A DNA stretch of 64,000 bases. It comes from Prorocentrum cordatum. Taxonomy: Eukaryota; Sar; Dinophyceae; Prorocentrales; Prorocentraceae. Numbering within the stretch: position 1 is the first letter of the stretch; the number at the start of each line of letters is the position of its first letter. Below are positions 1-11,258 of this stretch, one piece after another. The stretch is taken from positions 310,001 to 374,000 of the forward strand of contig CAUYUJ010021048.1 in the NCBI GenBank assembly GCA_963575745.1. Reading direction: 5' to 3'. Made by a program: the position numbers and the translations under genes. The notes under the pieces were generated by a model. It saw nothing but the letters and a program-made list of their open reading frames with translations. It did not search any database and was not told the origin of the DNA.

Positions 1-508
1 CAGCAATGTGCGTGCCTCGGATGAGCCTAGAGGGACCATTTTGTGCGACATGGTTGCCCCCCGCGCGAATCGTCTAGTGTTTCACACGTTCCGGCTTGAG
101 CTTGACGGGGTCATCGGATGGATCTGATTCCTTCTCACTTCAATATCCCACCGGGCAAGAGGTCCAAACTAAACCGCCGCACTGGAGGAAGGACACGGTG
201 CTTGGAAAAAAAACAGCGTGGTTTTCTGGGAAGCTCTCCAACAATCCTATATGGTTGCTTCATAACTGCCCTGTCTTCGAGGGGTACCGGGTACACTATG
301 GTGGTACACCAGGCCTCTGGTCCCACCAACGGGGTTTGAGGCGTCCCTAACCCATGTTGCTTCAAGCTCCGCCCCCTCCCTCCTCCTTCTCTCACGTCCT
401 CCCCCGCTCACACTGGTTGAGACAGAATTGTCCTGGACGCGGGCGAGCGACAGCTTCTGTGCCCCTGGGCATCCATTTCTCTTCGCGCCCACAAGCAACT
501 CACACAAT
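1..508. other. No gene recognised, left edge
   Basis: I see no family motif, splice-bounded exon or repeat structure here on either strand. The short open frames overlap each other in several frames and have no recognisable composition. Confidence 0.4.
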
Positions 509-510
509 GC

Positions 511-511
<1 letters not shown>

Positions 512-550
<39 letters not shown>
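512..550. repeat. (GCT)n microsatellite
   Basis: Thirteen uninterrupted GCT/CTG triplets followed by a short TTC/TCC tract. It opens Leu, Ala, Gln or Ser runs in different frames, none of which looks like a protein. Confidence 0.9.
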
Positions 551-553
<3 letters not shown>

Positions 554-815
554 CTTCTTCCTCCTCCTGCTTGGGTCCTTGGCGTACCGCGTCCCACTGA
601 GGCAACGCGTGGTGAAAAATGAGATGAACATCGAACGGCGCTTAAGAGGTCCTCTCACGCACAGATATTTGGAAGACAGGTCCACCCCCGCTTTCAGAAG
701 GCCGAGAGATTTGCTGGCTGCCTTGCTATGTCCCCCCCCTTTTACAGGCCTCGGCAAGGAGCTCCACCCTCTGAGTGCCGAGCGCCCCGCAAACAGAACA
801 CCAGGCCATTCTCTC

Positions 816-1604
816 TCATCCGCGCCAAAGGCGGCGCGTGAAATGGGCGAGGCGGGGGGGCCCGGGTAAACCAGCACAATGAAGCGTACAGTTCGCGCCT
901 CGCGACCTATCTCGGATTCCACATCTGACGCAGGCGGATGTATTGCCCACCTTAACAATACAGCGGCCTCGGGGCTCTGGCACAAGTTCGAGCTCGACGA
1001 GAGGTTTGGGCCGCTTGGCCCTGAACCTGTCCGCATTCCCGAAGTTCGTCCTGGACATGGCGCGGCCGATCCCAGACAATACAAGGGCCCGATCCCGAAG
1101 AGAAGCGTCTTGCGCCTTGAGCTCGTCAGCCAGGGCTTGGGGCATAGGGCGCAGTCGGGCCTCGACTTTGGTTAGGCGGTCGGTCGCGCGGTTGCCTCTC
1201 CAAGCACACCAGGCGCAGCCCTTGGTGCTAGCTTTGGCTCGGGACTGGCGGCTTCGAACTTTCTCGACCGTGACTGAGCAGAGAGGTCCTGGGACTTGGC
1301 GCACATCTGCCTCCGAAAAATCAGAGTGCGCCAGCCTGTCTAGGGGCTGGCGGGGCCCTTGGTCACATCTGCCGACCACCATCTTGCAATCACGCGCGAC
1401 AGTCACAGGCCCCACCCCGCGATCACTCAAAAGCGTGAGGAGAGCCTCAACTTCTGAACATCCAGCCTGCTGGACGTGGTAGGGCAAGGAACCGCGCAGG
1501 GAGCCACCAAAACCCCAGTGGCGGCCCACTTGGACCACCGCCCAACCAGCGCGCTCGAGAACGCTGTCGGCGAACACGTGCCGCCGCGCCCGCGCCCGCC
1601 CGCT
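816..1604 (-). pseudogene. LINE 3' fragment: RNase H and Cys-rich tail
   Basis: Read on the minus strand, about 250 residues resemble the C-terminal part of a dinoflagellate non-LTR retrotransposon polyprotein. An RNase H domain starts near 1580 with FADSVLERAGW (first catalytic Asp), then SEVEALL (Glu) and VARDCKMVV (second Asp), and a GNRATDRLTK block near 1195 that matches the final helix. A Cys-rich tail follows (CVRCG near 930, then further Cys), as in the LINE at 47.7-57.3 kb. Endonuclease and reverse transcriptase are absent. The frame runs upstream into GC-rich low-complexity DNA without a start, so this is a 5'-truncated dead copy. The usual Gly after the first Asp (DGS) is missing. 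The assignment rests on motif order, not on a database search. Confidence 0.6.
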
Positions 1605-1915
1605 CGCAGAGCGCTCGCTGCTGCCGCTCGGCGCCGCCGCCCCCAGCCGGCGGGGGCCCCGCCGCCGCCACAGCGCCGGGAGGCCGTCGGCGCGGCCGCA
1701 GCCCTCGCCTCCGCCGGCTCGCCCGCGCGCCTGCCGCCCGCCGCCGCCCTGCTGCCGCCACCGCCTGGCGTCCCCGCGCCCCGACCGCGGTGGCCCCGCG
1801 GCACGGCAGCGGCCCGCTGCCGCAGCAGCCCGGCGAAGCCCAACCCCGCCGCCGCCGCCGCCGCGCGGCGCTCCCGCCGCCCTGGCTGCGCCCGCTCGCC
1901 CCCCTCCTCCCTCCA
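1605..1915. repeat. GC-rich low-complexity tract
   Basis: Dominated by GCC, GCG and CCG triplets and open in several frames on both strands through composition alone. It abuts the LINE fragment on its 5' side (minus strand) and probably marks the truncation junction. Confidence 0.6.
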
Positions 1916-2054
1916 CAATTACACCATACGGATGCTACTGCCCTCTCTCTCTCCCCTGATGACATCCGGAAGATGTTCGGCCCCCCTCCACGTATTGATT
2001 CTTCCACACAAGATTCCCGGGAACTGGGTTTTCGCTTGTTTTTGTTTCAAAATG

Positions 2055-2236
2055 TTGCTCCCGCTGAAGCGCTGGCCTCATTTTGCGCTTCCGCTCGTTC
2101 CGAATCGTGCTCCCGCTGCAGCGCTGGCCTCATTTCCGCGCCTCCGCTCGTTCCGAATCGTGCTCCCGCTGCAACGCTGGCTTCATTTCCGCGCCTCCGC
2201 TCGTTCCGAATCGTGCTCCCGCTGCCGCGCTGGCGT
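2055..2236. repeat. 53-bp minisatellite, about 3.5 copies
   Basis: The phrase CCGCTCGTTCCGAATCGTGC recurs at about 2091, 2144 and 2197, giving a 53-bp period. Copies differ by single substitutions. Confidence 0.85.
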
Positions 2237-2244
2237 GGATATTC

Positions 2245-2545
2245 CCAGTGCCATACCACTGCATGCAATGCAATGCTATGTGGTGTTCCGCTCTGCGATG
2301 CCATGCCTTCAGCTGCAATGCTAGGATATGCAGTGCTTGACTACGCAGTGCCTCGCCATTATATGCCATGCTACGCTTTGATCTTCAACACCATGCAATG
2401 CTATGTTCTGTTATGTGCACCTGTGCGTGCCATTATTTGCGTTGCAATGGTTTGTGATGCAATTCTTCACTACGCAACGTCACGCCATGCTATGACATAC
2501 TACGCTCTGCCGTGCTCTTCTGCGCCCTGCTACGCCGTGCTCTAC
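2245..2545. repeat. Degenerate ATGC-type short repeat
   Basis: Overlapping words such as ATGCAATGC, GCCATGC and CTACGC recur irregularly. It is AT-richer than its surroundings and has no coding features. Confidence 0.6.
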
Positions 2546-4335
2546 GGTGCATCGCGCACCCTCTCGGGATCATTGCCCTGCTCGACATCCCACTGTGCCA
2601 ATGGAGAGGAAATCTACGCCATGGTAAGAGATGGGAGGGAGGGGTAAGACGTCAGACATGATGCGAGCGCACCTAGCTTGTCCTCCCCTCTCCCCCCTTC
2701 TCCCTTCCCTCCCTCCCTCCCTCCGTCCCTCCCTGCCCCTCCCTGTGGCCATCGCTCGGACGTCCATTCCCTGTGTTTGTTTCGGTCTCGTGCGTGGTTT
2801 TCTCGCCGAGTGATCAAGGATGCTCCTCGGTGGTCCTCGCCGAAGGAACACTGCACACGTCCGAGCGGTGCCAGGCCCTCGGAAAGCGGAGCCCGCCTGC
2901 ATCACGCACCGCCTGCTCGCCCGCTCTCGCCCCGCGGCCCGCGCGCGGCGGAGAGGGCGCGGGGGCGTCCGAGAGGTGGGTTCGCGGACCGTGGCCCGAG
3001 GCACGCGCGCAGCCCGGAGACGCACCCGGGACGCACAGCACGGTCGGACCCGACTGGACAGGACACGCGAGAGGACACGGGACCCCTCCGAGGGCCACAC
3101 TGCCACAGGAATGCAGGAGGCATGGGTCGCGAGCCACAGGACACGAGGGTACCCTTGATTTGGCAGGGTCGACCTTCTGATCTGGGCCGACTGTAATCGC
3201 GCTGCCTGAAGGCGCGCTGATGAAGGAACGACGGGGCATGAAAGCCAAAGCCTCTCCTGAGCCCGAAGTGGTCCTTCTCTCAGCGCCTCGAGTGCACGGA
3301 TGAAGAATGGCGTCGGGGGGGATATCACACACCCCCGCAGGCACCACCACCCTCTTGGCCGCCCCCGGAGCGCGCGCGCGCGCGCTCCCCGCCCAGCCTT
3401 CCGACGCGCTGGCCCCTGCCACGCCGCAGGGCGCCGCGCGCGGGGGGCGCCCAGAGCCGCGGCTGCCGCGCGCGGGGGGCCGGGTGCGGAGGGCGGGCTG
3501 GAGGGAGGTCACGAGCGGCGAACAGAGGAGCGACCCAAAGGGAAACGGGTCTCACGTGAGATGGCATGGCGGCCTCACACGGTGGCTTACGCAGGCAGGC
3601 CGCCAGCGCGGAACCCCACATTGGAAACGGGGGCGGCGGCCACCGGCGCGGCGGCGACGGAGAGCGGCGACGGCGAGGGCGACGGACGAACGAGCGAAGC
3701 GACGTCGAACGGCGACGGCGGCGGCGGCCAGAAGAGGGGGGGGCGGGGGGAGGGGACAAGGGGAGGGAGGGACCGAGGGATTGGTTCATCGATCGGTGTC
3801 GTCGTCGGCCATTCGTCGATCGATCAGCTGATTGATATCTGCGTGCCCTCGTCTTCTAACTGGGGGCGAGCGAGGAGGCATGGGGAGGGGGGAGAGAGGA
3901 GGGAGGAGGCGGGGCAAACTGATCGCACATTCCCAGAGATCCGACGCATTCTTTTTTCAATGCGACGTCCCCGGAAGTCTTGACCCCTTCCCTCTTCCCC
4001 CGGGACCGGCTTTTTTCCTGCGTCGTTGTTGACGGTCCCCGGGCCTGTCCGAAAACGACGAAAAATCACCGCCTTGAATTTTTTCGATACCTCGGAGGTT
4101 TGGGTTGCTGCTCAAGCGGTGGCGGCACGGCCCGGAGGAACCGGCGGCGACGAGGTGATCCCCCTCCCCATCCCCCTAGAAGCCCCCAATTGCGCGGCCC
4201 TGCGAACACCTCAGGAGCCCTCCCTGGAGGGGCAGGCTCTTCGGGCCGGGCGAAGGCCCCATGGCCCGAAAGAGCGTCGCCACCGACTACAGAACCCCCC
4301 ACCCCCGAGCAACGACAGCGCCTCGGCCGAATCCA
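2546..4335. other. No gene recognised; GC-rich, low-complexity blocks
   Basis: Contains a CCCT tract (about 2690-2745) and a GGC/GGA-rich block (about 3610-3780). Long overlapping frames exist on both strands but encode Arg/Pro/Ala runs without domains or splice-bounded exons. Confidence 0.4.
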
Positions 4336-4338
4336 GAC

Positions 4339-4340
<2 letters not shown>

Positions 4341-4370
<30 letters not shown>

Positions 4371-4391
4371 GAGGAGGAGGAGGAGGAAGCG
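4341..4391. repeat. (GAG)n tract
   Basis: Purine-rich GAG/GGA triplets with few interruptions. Confidence 0.85.
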
Positions 4392-4434
4392 GTCGTGCCC
4401 TCAGGGGCGTTCGTCTCTGTGGCGACTAGGCTCG

Positions 4435-4872
4435 CTGTGTATGTGTATGTGAATGTGTATGTGTACGTGTATGTGTATGCGCAGGTGTATGTGTATGTGT
4501 ATGTGTGTATGTGTATATGTGTATTTTGTGTATGTAAGTATGTATGAATGCAGATCTACATGTATGCTTGTATACATGTGCGTATGTATGAATGAACGAG
4601 TTCATGCATGTATGTGTGTATATATGTACGTACATATGTATGTATGTATGTATGTATGCATGCATGCATGTATGTATGTATGTATGTATGTATGTATGTA
4701 TGTATGTATGTATGTATGTATGTATGTGTGTGCATGTATGTATGTATGTATGTATGTATGTATGTATGCATACATGCATGTGTGTATGTATGTATGTGTG
4801 TATGTATGCATGCATGTATGCATGTATGTATGCATGCATGCATGCATGCATGCATGCATGTATGTATGTATG

Positions 4873-4906
<34 letters not shown>

Positions 4907-5170
4907 TGTATGTGTGTATAAGTGCATGCTTGTACGTATGCGTGTAGGCATGTATGTATGTATGTATGCATGCATGCATGCATGCATGTATGTATGTATG
5001 CATGTACGTATGTACGTATGTATGTATATGCGTAAGTATGTGTGCATGCATGCATGTATGGATGTATGTTTGTATGTGTGTATGTAGGCGGCGTGCATGC
5101 ATGTACGCACGCACGCATGCATGTGTGTATGCATGCGTGCATGTAAGTTTGTATGCATGTATGTATGTAT
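4435..5170. repeat. (TATG)n microsatellite, left half
   Basis: About 735 bp of TATG/CATG tetranucleotides with GT-rich margins. It is open on both strands as Tyr/Met/Cys/Val or His/Ile/Thr runs. It stops abruptly at 5170 and resumes at 6615 on the far side of an inserted element. Confidence 0.95.
5163..5170. other. 8-bp target-site duplication, left (copy 1)
   Basis: GTATGTAT, repeated exactly at 6615-6622 on the other side of the element. The target is itself a TATG microsatellite, so part of the match could be due to the repeat; the independent duplication at copy 2 makes the 8-bp reading convincing. Confidence 0.65.
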
Positions 5171-6614
5171 GAGGGAACGCGTTTCACGGGCGCTTGCCTT
5201 GGGAACATTCGGCGGCGCGTTTCAAACCGGGGGGTGGGCCCCCCCCCAACACTCGGCGCCGTCGATCAAAACCAAGGGACCCCCCTCCCTCCCAAACCCC
5301 CCCCTCCCGAACCCCCCCCCCCACTCCCAAAAAGGGGGGGGGCGTTCAAAGCCCCCCCCCCATCCCTCTCGGCGCCGGCACCGGCGCTGGCGGCCGCCAG
5401 CAGCGCCCACGGCGGGGCGGGGACGCAGCGACGATGACCAGAGGCAGCCAAGGGGGGGGGGGTTCAAAACCCCCCGCCCCCCCTCGGCGCCAGCGCTGGC
5501 GGCGGCCAGCAGCGCCGGCGCTGGCGCCGGCGACGGCGGGGACGCAGCGACGATGACCATCACTACCACCACCACCACCACTACCACCACCACCACCACC
5601 GCCTCAAACCCCCCACCACCACCACCAACAGCACCACACAACCATCACCACCACCACCACCACAACCACCACCGCAACTCACCATCACCACCACCACCAC
5701 CACCACAAAAACTCACCACCACTACCACCACCACCACCACAATCTCCCACACCACCACCACTACCGCCACAACCACCACCGCTACCAGCAGCACAACTCA
5801 CCGCCACACCACAAACCACCACACCACCACCACCACCGCCACCACCACCACCACAGCAAACGTCCACAAACCACCGCCACCACAACAACCCACCACCACC
5901 ACCACCAGCACCACCACAAACCACCACCACACCACCACAAGCACAACCACCACCACCACAACTTCACCACCACCACAGTAACCCACCACCACTACCACCA
6001 CCACCACCACAATCTACCACACCACCACCACCACCGCCACAACCACCACCACTACCAGCAGCACAACCACCACCACCACAAACCACCACACCACCACCAC
6101 CACCGCCACCAACACCACCACAAGCACCACCTCCACAAACCACCGCCACAACCACAACGCCACCACCACCAACCCACCACCACCACCACCAACCACCACC
6201 ACACCACCACCAAACCACCACAACCACCACCACCAACCACCGCCACAATCACCACCACCACCACAACAAACCACCACACCACCACCACAACCACCACCAC
6301 CGCCACCACCACCACCACCACAACCACCACCACCACCACCACCGTCGTCCTCGTCGACGCTCCCCGCCACCGCCGCCCGCCGCCGCAGGCGCCGGCGCCG
6401 GCCAAGAAATGGAAATCGTCGTCCCCGCCGCCGTCGCCAGCCGCCGCCGACCCAAGCGCAGCGCCGGCCCGAGGAGAGGGGAAGCAGGGGGGGGGGGGTT
6501 CGAACCCCCCCCCCCTCCGTCACGAGGGGGGGGGAGGGGGTTTCGAACACGGGAGAAGGGGGGGGGGTCCTATTCCCCCCCCCCCCTCCAAGAGATCACA
6601 GAACGCGCTCTTTC
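5171..6614. mobile_element. hAT-like non-autonomous element, copy 1, with (ACC)n core
   Basis: The 1444-bp insert is bounded by an exact 8-bp duplication GTATGTAT (5163-5170 and 6615-6622). Its ends form imperfect inverted repeats: the left begins GAGGGAACGCGTTTC, and the right, read inward, begins GAAAGAGCGCGTTC. Inside are poly-G/poly-C blocks, a GC-rich palindromic stretch with GCCGGCGCTGGC-like words (about 5375-5540 and 6360-6460) and a long (ACC/CAC)n array (about 5560-6345). There is no transposase ORF. An 8-bp target duplication with short TIRs suits the hAT superfamily, but the class is inferred. It is a sister copy of 23969-25244. Confidence 0.75.
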
Positions 6615-6965
6615 GTATGTATACATGTAGGGATGGATGTATCTATGCACGCACGCACGTACGTAAGTAGGCATGTGCGTATGTATGTAGGTATGCATGT
6701 ATGTATGCATGCATGCATGTATGTACGTATGCAGGCATGCATGTATGTATGTATGTATGTATGTATGTACGTATGTATGTACGTATGTATGTACGTATGT
6801 ATGCAGGTAGGTAGGTATGTATGTATGTATGCATGCATGCATGTATGCATGTGTGTGTATCCATGTATGTAGTGTCTGTATGAATACATGAATGCATGCA
6901 TTCCTGCATGTATGCTCATATGTGTGTATGCGGGTGTGTATGTATGTTTGTGTGTGCGTGTGTGC
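6615..6965. repeat. (TATG)n microsatellite, right half
   Basis: Continuation of the tetranucleotide array of 4435-5170 after the inserted element, with more GTAC/GCAC variants. Confidence 0.9.
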
Positions 6966-7175
6966 GTGTGCGGTGCCCCTCGCACCGAACAACATACATT
7001 TGACACTCGGTATCGCAAACTCGAACTGGTGCCTCGCGGAGCGGAGCGCAGCGTGGTCACTCCGTGTACTAGGCTTTTGCTGTCTGCGGGCACACAAACC
7101 TCGGCGGTAGTTTGTTGCACACATGCAAGAGCATCACGAGGCGATGACTTGGTTCATCTGTGAGCTTCTCGGGCA
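6966..7175. other. Unique-looking spacer, no gene
   Basis: Short moderately GC-rich sequence between the TATG array and the GA-rich tract, with no supported coding potential. Confidence 0.35.
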
Positions 7176-7177
7176 AA

Positions 7178-7590
7178 CTGCCAGGAGGAGGAGGAGGAGC
7201 ACGGGTACGACTGGGAGGAGGAGGAGGAGGAGGAGGAGGAGGAGGAGGAGGAGGAGGAAGAGGACAAGGAGGAGGAGGAGGAGGGACGGAGGAGGGAGAA
7301 AAGAGACGGAGGAGGAGGAGGAGTGGGAAGAGGACGAGGAGAAGAAAGGGGGAGACAGAGGGAAAAATAGACAGGGATGAATCCGATCGAGGTTTTTGCA
7401 AATGAGACGGGGGAAGAAGGAGGAGCAGGAGGAAACGGAGGAGGACGAGAAGGAGGAGCAGCAGCAGGAGGAGAAAGTGGGGGAAGAGGCGGATGAGGAG
7501 GATGAGGAGGAGGACGACAACGAGCGGAAGGAAACCGAGGAGGAAACGGGGAACACAGAACGAGGAGGAAGAGGAGGAGGAAGATGTTCC
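7178..7590. repeat. GA-rich (GGA/GAG)n tract
   Basis: About 410 bp of polypurine DNA built from GGA, GAG and GAC triplets with one 40-bp interruption near 7370-7410. Glu/Arg-rich and Ser/Leu/Pro-rich shadow frames result. Confidence 0.9.
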
Positions 7591-9356
7591 TCCGAATTCT
7601 AGCCGGCCTCCATGCTTTATCATTTCTCTGGCTGCCTTGCTAACACAAGTGAGGGCCGGCGAGTTATGCCCCACCCCCACCCAGGCCACAGAGACCGAAA
7701 ATGTTTGGGCCCGTGTTTCGAAAGCCGAAGTTGGCATCAGCTCTAGGCGCACACAGGGTCCCTTGAATAAGCGCTGGAACAGACCCGACGACACCCTGCG
7801 CCTTCCCCCCGCCCTCCCCCGCCCTCCCTGCGCCTTTCCTCCCTCGCTTGCCACCCCCCTGCAACTTGTTGGGTCGGGGTGTCTGCGGGCCCGCCTGGAA
7901 TGGCACCCCGATAATGCCGGCCAACGCGATAAAGTTATTGTGGCGCCGCGGGGGTGGGGTATAATTATGCCACGAAGAAGGCCTGATTATATACCCCACC
8001 CACGAAAATACCCCACCCACGGAAGAATAATTTCGAAGGCGGCGCGGACGCTGGAGGTCCGTCGTAGATCGCTCCGCCCAGAGCGCCCAAGTACGCCGAA
8101 ATGTGCAGGGAAGACTGGGAAGAACGCAATTTTGTCCTCGTTTCACACGATGCACACTGTCATGCGACCCGCGGGAGCAAATAAACGCATGTCGCTTGGC
8201 AAAGGCACAGGGAACAGAAGTACGACTTGCACAATGATAAAATCCACTTCGAAAACGTACATGCATGGGGGTGGGCGTCATATCTGGGACCCGGAACAAG
8301 GCAACTGCTGTGGCAAGTTTAGCGCGAGCTCTTACTGAGGCCACTGCACATCGTCTAAGTCGGTGATTAACATGCTTCACAGTCGCCAGCACATACACGC
8401 TACGATTGATTAGCCAGAGTCTGCGCACCGCGAATTGTAGTAGAAAGGCCCAAGATATGGTATATATTTGTTCATGTATTTGGCCCGGAGCTACCCTGAA
8501 ATTTGGTCGTGTTGCACCACTTGGCAGGTCCAGGCGGTCGTTGCGTGAACCGAGCGTCGTGCGTCAATCGCAGCTTCCTCTGTTCTGGAAGAGAGAACTT
8601 ACGAAAATGGGGTCGCTAGTCCCCGTCGTTTTTTTCGCGGCGTCTTGCTCTTCCAAGACGACGGCGGGTGTGGGAAGACAGGCAGGAGGAGGAAACGGCT
8701 TTAGGTTAGCAGTTACTGACTGGTCCTCTACCGATCCACCGTTACGCCCGAATCACACCATTCGGAGATCCACTACCATAACAATGTCGGCGTATCTGGG
8801 GCATCCTTGATGACTCGAGTGGCCCTAAGATGGCCACCATTATGTCACCCCCAGTGTCCCGAGTTGTCACAAAGCCTCCCGAGGAGGCCCGCAAAAGACC
8901 GAATTCCTTCCAGCACCACGAACAAATCAACTGACGTTTGCCTTCTCACCTTCTCGCTTCCGATGGGCTCGTGAGGTATCAAGATGGCTTCACGAAGCCC
9001 CAAAAAGGCCCCAAGAGGCCCAAGATGGCCTCAATACTGCCCCAAGTTCACCCAGGAGCGCCCGAAGAGCGCCGTAAGACGCGACATTCGGAGCTGCAGA
9101 GGGGCGGCGCTAATTGAGGACCCCCTTCTTTGGTCGATAACCTCGTAGAGGGCCCCAAAAAGGGCCTAACGGGGGCCCAAGATTGCCCAGTCAAGCTGTC
9201 AGGAGGCTCCCACATCGAAAGGTCCACGAAGGCATTTGTGGCTGATGCCTGGGCCTGCTCAGGCAGATCCCGATCTTCGGTTCGACGGCTGCCCCCCCTG
9301 TTTGTTCCACTGCGTGCTGCCAAACTTTCCTCGTCTATGCAACTCCTCTGGGCGTC
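7591..9356. other. No gene recognised
   Basis: Mixed-composition DNA. Part of 8980-9060 carries the degenerate GGCCCAAGAGGCC-type words found elsewhere in the window. No motif-bearing or splice-bounded ORF was found on either strand. Confidence 0.35.
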
Positions 9357-10415
9357 GTTGCTGGATGGGCTGGTGGAGATACTTTTTCGTCGCGGCCGCA
9401 GGCGAGCGCGCCAGCAGCGTCAGAGGTCGGGCGGGCTACGCGCGAGCTTATTGCCTTGCGCACGGGGACCGACGGCCGAACCAAAGCTGCCTCAGCTGCA
9501 AAAGCTGCCGGGCACTGGTGGAGATATTTTTTTGGTCGGCGGCTCCAAAGCAACGGTCAAGGAGCGAAAGCGGCGTCCGGGTGGCAGAACGGGGCGAATT
9601 TGCGAACAAAGCCGCCAGTGTCGGCGGACAAACTCGCACCCGCAAGACAAACTCGCAGTTGCACATGCACAGAACAAAATGAACTAAATTCACAAGCAAG
9701 CGCACATAGGCGCAGCAGCGTGAACCGAAGTAAACGGGCTGCCGGGAAGAAAATGCGGAGGCAACGGAGTGAGTCGCCAGGGCGGCGCCAGACTCCATGC
9801 CGACCTGCACAAGCCGAACGGCTGTGCGGTGTAACCGAGACAGTGCGCGGGGGAAGACCAAAGGCTGCACAGGCGTTGCAGGCTGAACCACCCAGCGCCC
9901 CGTCCTCAGAAATCCTCCTCCCAAGGCAGCCCAAGGCGCACCGTGTTCCCGACACCTGAAGCGGGGAGGTCCGCTGGCGTCCGAGACAGTGCGCGGGGAA
10001 AACCACTGGTGGAGATACTTTTTTGGTCGGCGGCCGCGCGACGTATGGCGATGTCCGGGACGGCGGCGCAAAGCTAATTGCACGCAAAGCGTGCGGCGCA
10101 CGTGCATTGAGCAAAATGCTCCACATTCACAAGCAGACGCACCTAGGCGCCGCACAAACCAAAGTGAACAAGCGGCCACGAGTGCGTATGCAACGGAGTG
10201 AATCGCCCTTGCGGCGCCAAGCTCCGAGCAGCTTCCCAGGCTGACAACGAGGCACGAGCCCGGGGGACAGGCTGCAGGCGGTGGAAAACAAGGGCCGTCG
10301 GCGCTGAAGGCTGAACCACTCAGCGCGCAGCCAACAAACTCCACCGCAGAGTTGCGGGGGCCGGCGGCAGCCGACGGACGAGTCGGCACCACTGGTGGAG
10401 ATACGCGAAGCGTCA
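9357..10415. repeat. Dispersed repeat family G, several partial copies
   Basis: The word GGTGGAGATACTTTTTTGG or a close variant starts at about 9372, 9518 and 10009, with a short form GGTGGAGATACGCGAAGCG at about 10391. Between them GAGCAAAATGCTCCACATTC-like and CAACGGAGTGAGTCGCC-like words recur, so 9518-10008 and 10009-10390 are diverged tandem copies of one unit. A 391-aa minus-strand frame over this region (10623-9448) repeats the same peptide words and is a shadow of the repeat. Further copies are at 16825-17560. Confidence 0.65.
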
Positions 10416-10912
10416 ATGATTGCCCCAAGAAGTCCCAAAAGAGAGCCCAAGACAGCCGCAATCGCAAAGGGGTCCAACAGGCCGTCCCAACAAGCTCCAA
10501 GGTGGCTCCCTCAGAGTCCTGTAAGTTCACCATGGGTCGCATCTCAACTTCCGCTTGCCTGGGCATGGTTTCTGGATGGGCTTGTTTGGGATATGCGAAG
10601 CGTCCGAACATTGGCCACAGCACAAATGCTGAGGAGCCAGCTGCAGATCAGTATAATATGGGGCAGAGGTAGACGAAGAGAAGAAGGACGACAACGATGA
10701 TGCGGTTGAGCGGGGAAGAGAGGATGACAGGAGATGGAACAACATATCCGTGGCGAGGACGCGAGGAGACGAAGAGGGAGACAGATGACGCGAGGATGAG
10801 CGGGGCGGAGACGAGAGAAAGAAGTACGAGGGTGAGAACGCAGAGGAGGAGCTGCTTGCATTTGGCGCGACAACAGCGTTGAGGCCCGAAGGGGCGCGGG
10901 GTCCCGAGATGC
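10416..10912. other. No gene recognised; possible downstream intron
   Basis: Contains TC/GA-rich stretches (about 10670-10830). If the exon candidate at 11057-10913 is real, this would be the start of its downstream minus-strand intron. Confidence 0.3.
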
Positions 10913-11057
10913 CTCCGCGGAGGTCTCCAGAGGCCCAAGCGGGGCCCAGAGCGTCCAGCAACCTCAAGCAGCAGGCGCAGGAGGAGGCCGCAGCCTTCAG
11001 GTCGATGCCCTCCTTGCTCAGGCTCGCGCTCTCCTGCAGGATCTGTGCCGCCAGCTC
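10913..11057 (-). CDS. Putative isolated internal exon, unknown protein
   Basis: On the minus strand, 145 nt encode a compact helical-looking peptide that begins with ELAAQILQES, continues with SLSKEGIDLKAAASSC and ends with RLLDALGPAWASGDLRG. It is preceded by a pyrimidine-rich stretch and AGAG|GAG (acceptor AG at 11059-11058) and followed by GGAG|GC (GC donor at 10912-10911). This is the same AG|G and GC style used by the PP2C gene in this window, and a similar GAGG word sits at both junctions. It ends in phase 1. No neighbouring exon and no family were recognised. It could be a chance ORF in GC-rich DNA. Confidence 0.35.
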
Positions 11058-11159
11058 CTCTGACGGGGGCGCGCAGCGGGCGCGGGCTCGGAGGAGTGGT
11101 GGCGAGCGGAGGAGGGGCAGCAGTCACTAGAGGAACAAGAAGCCTGATAAACATACACT

Positions 11160-11258
11160 GTTGGAGCTCCGCGCGGATTTCCTGGATCGGCGCTGGACCC
11201 CCTCCCTGGCGCGCGCCGACCCAAGAAAACCGCGCGGAGATCCGAAAGTTCATGTTCA
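11160..11258. repeat. Inverted repeat with CTCCGCGCGGATTT arms
   Basis: The left arm near 11166 (CTCCGCGCGGATTTCCTGG) and the reverse-complement arm near 11225-11245 form an imperfect hairpin. The left arm recurs at about 14785 at the head of a minisatellite, so it belongs to a dispersed element. Confidence 0.6.

Noticed and set aside
1228-1245. TAGCTTTGGCTCGGG as a fourth spliced-leader relict
   Set aside because: The core CCATTTT is missing and it lies inside the LINE RNase H fragment coding on the other strand; likely chance.
4426-5208. His/Ile/Thr- and Met/Tyr/Val-rich ORFs on both strands
   Set aside because: Pure TATG microsatellite translation.
7069-7854. 261-aa minus ORF with Ser/Leu runs
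   Set aside because: Driven by the GGA/GAG tract at 7178-7590; flanks lack motifs.
9448-10623. 391-aa minus ORF
   Set aside because: Contains the same peptide words repeatedly (RRPKKYLHQ, HSVA) because it lies over tandem family G repeats.
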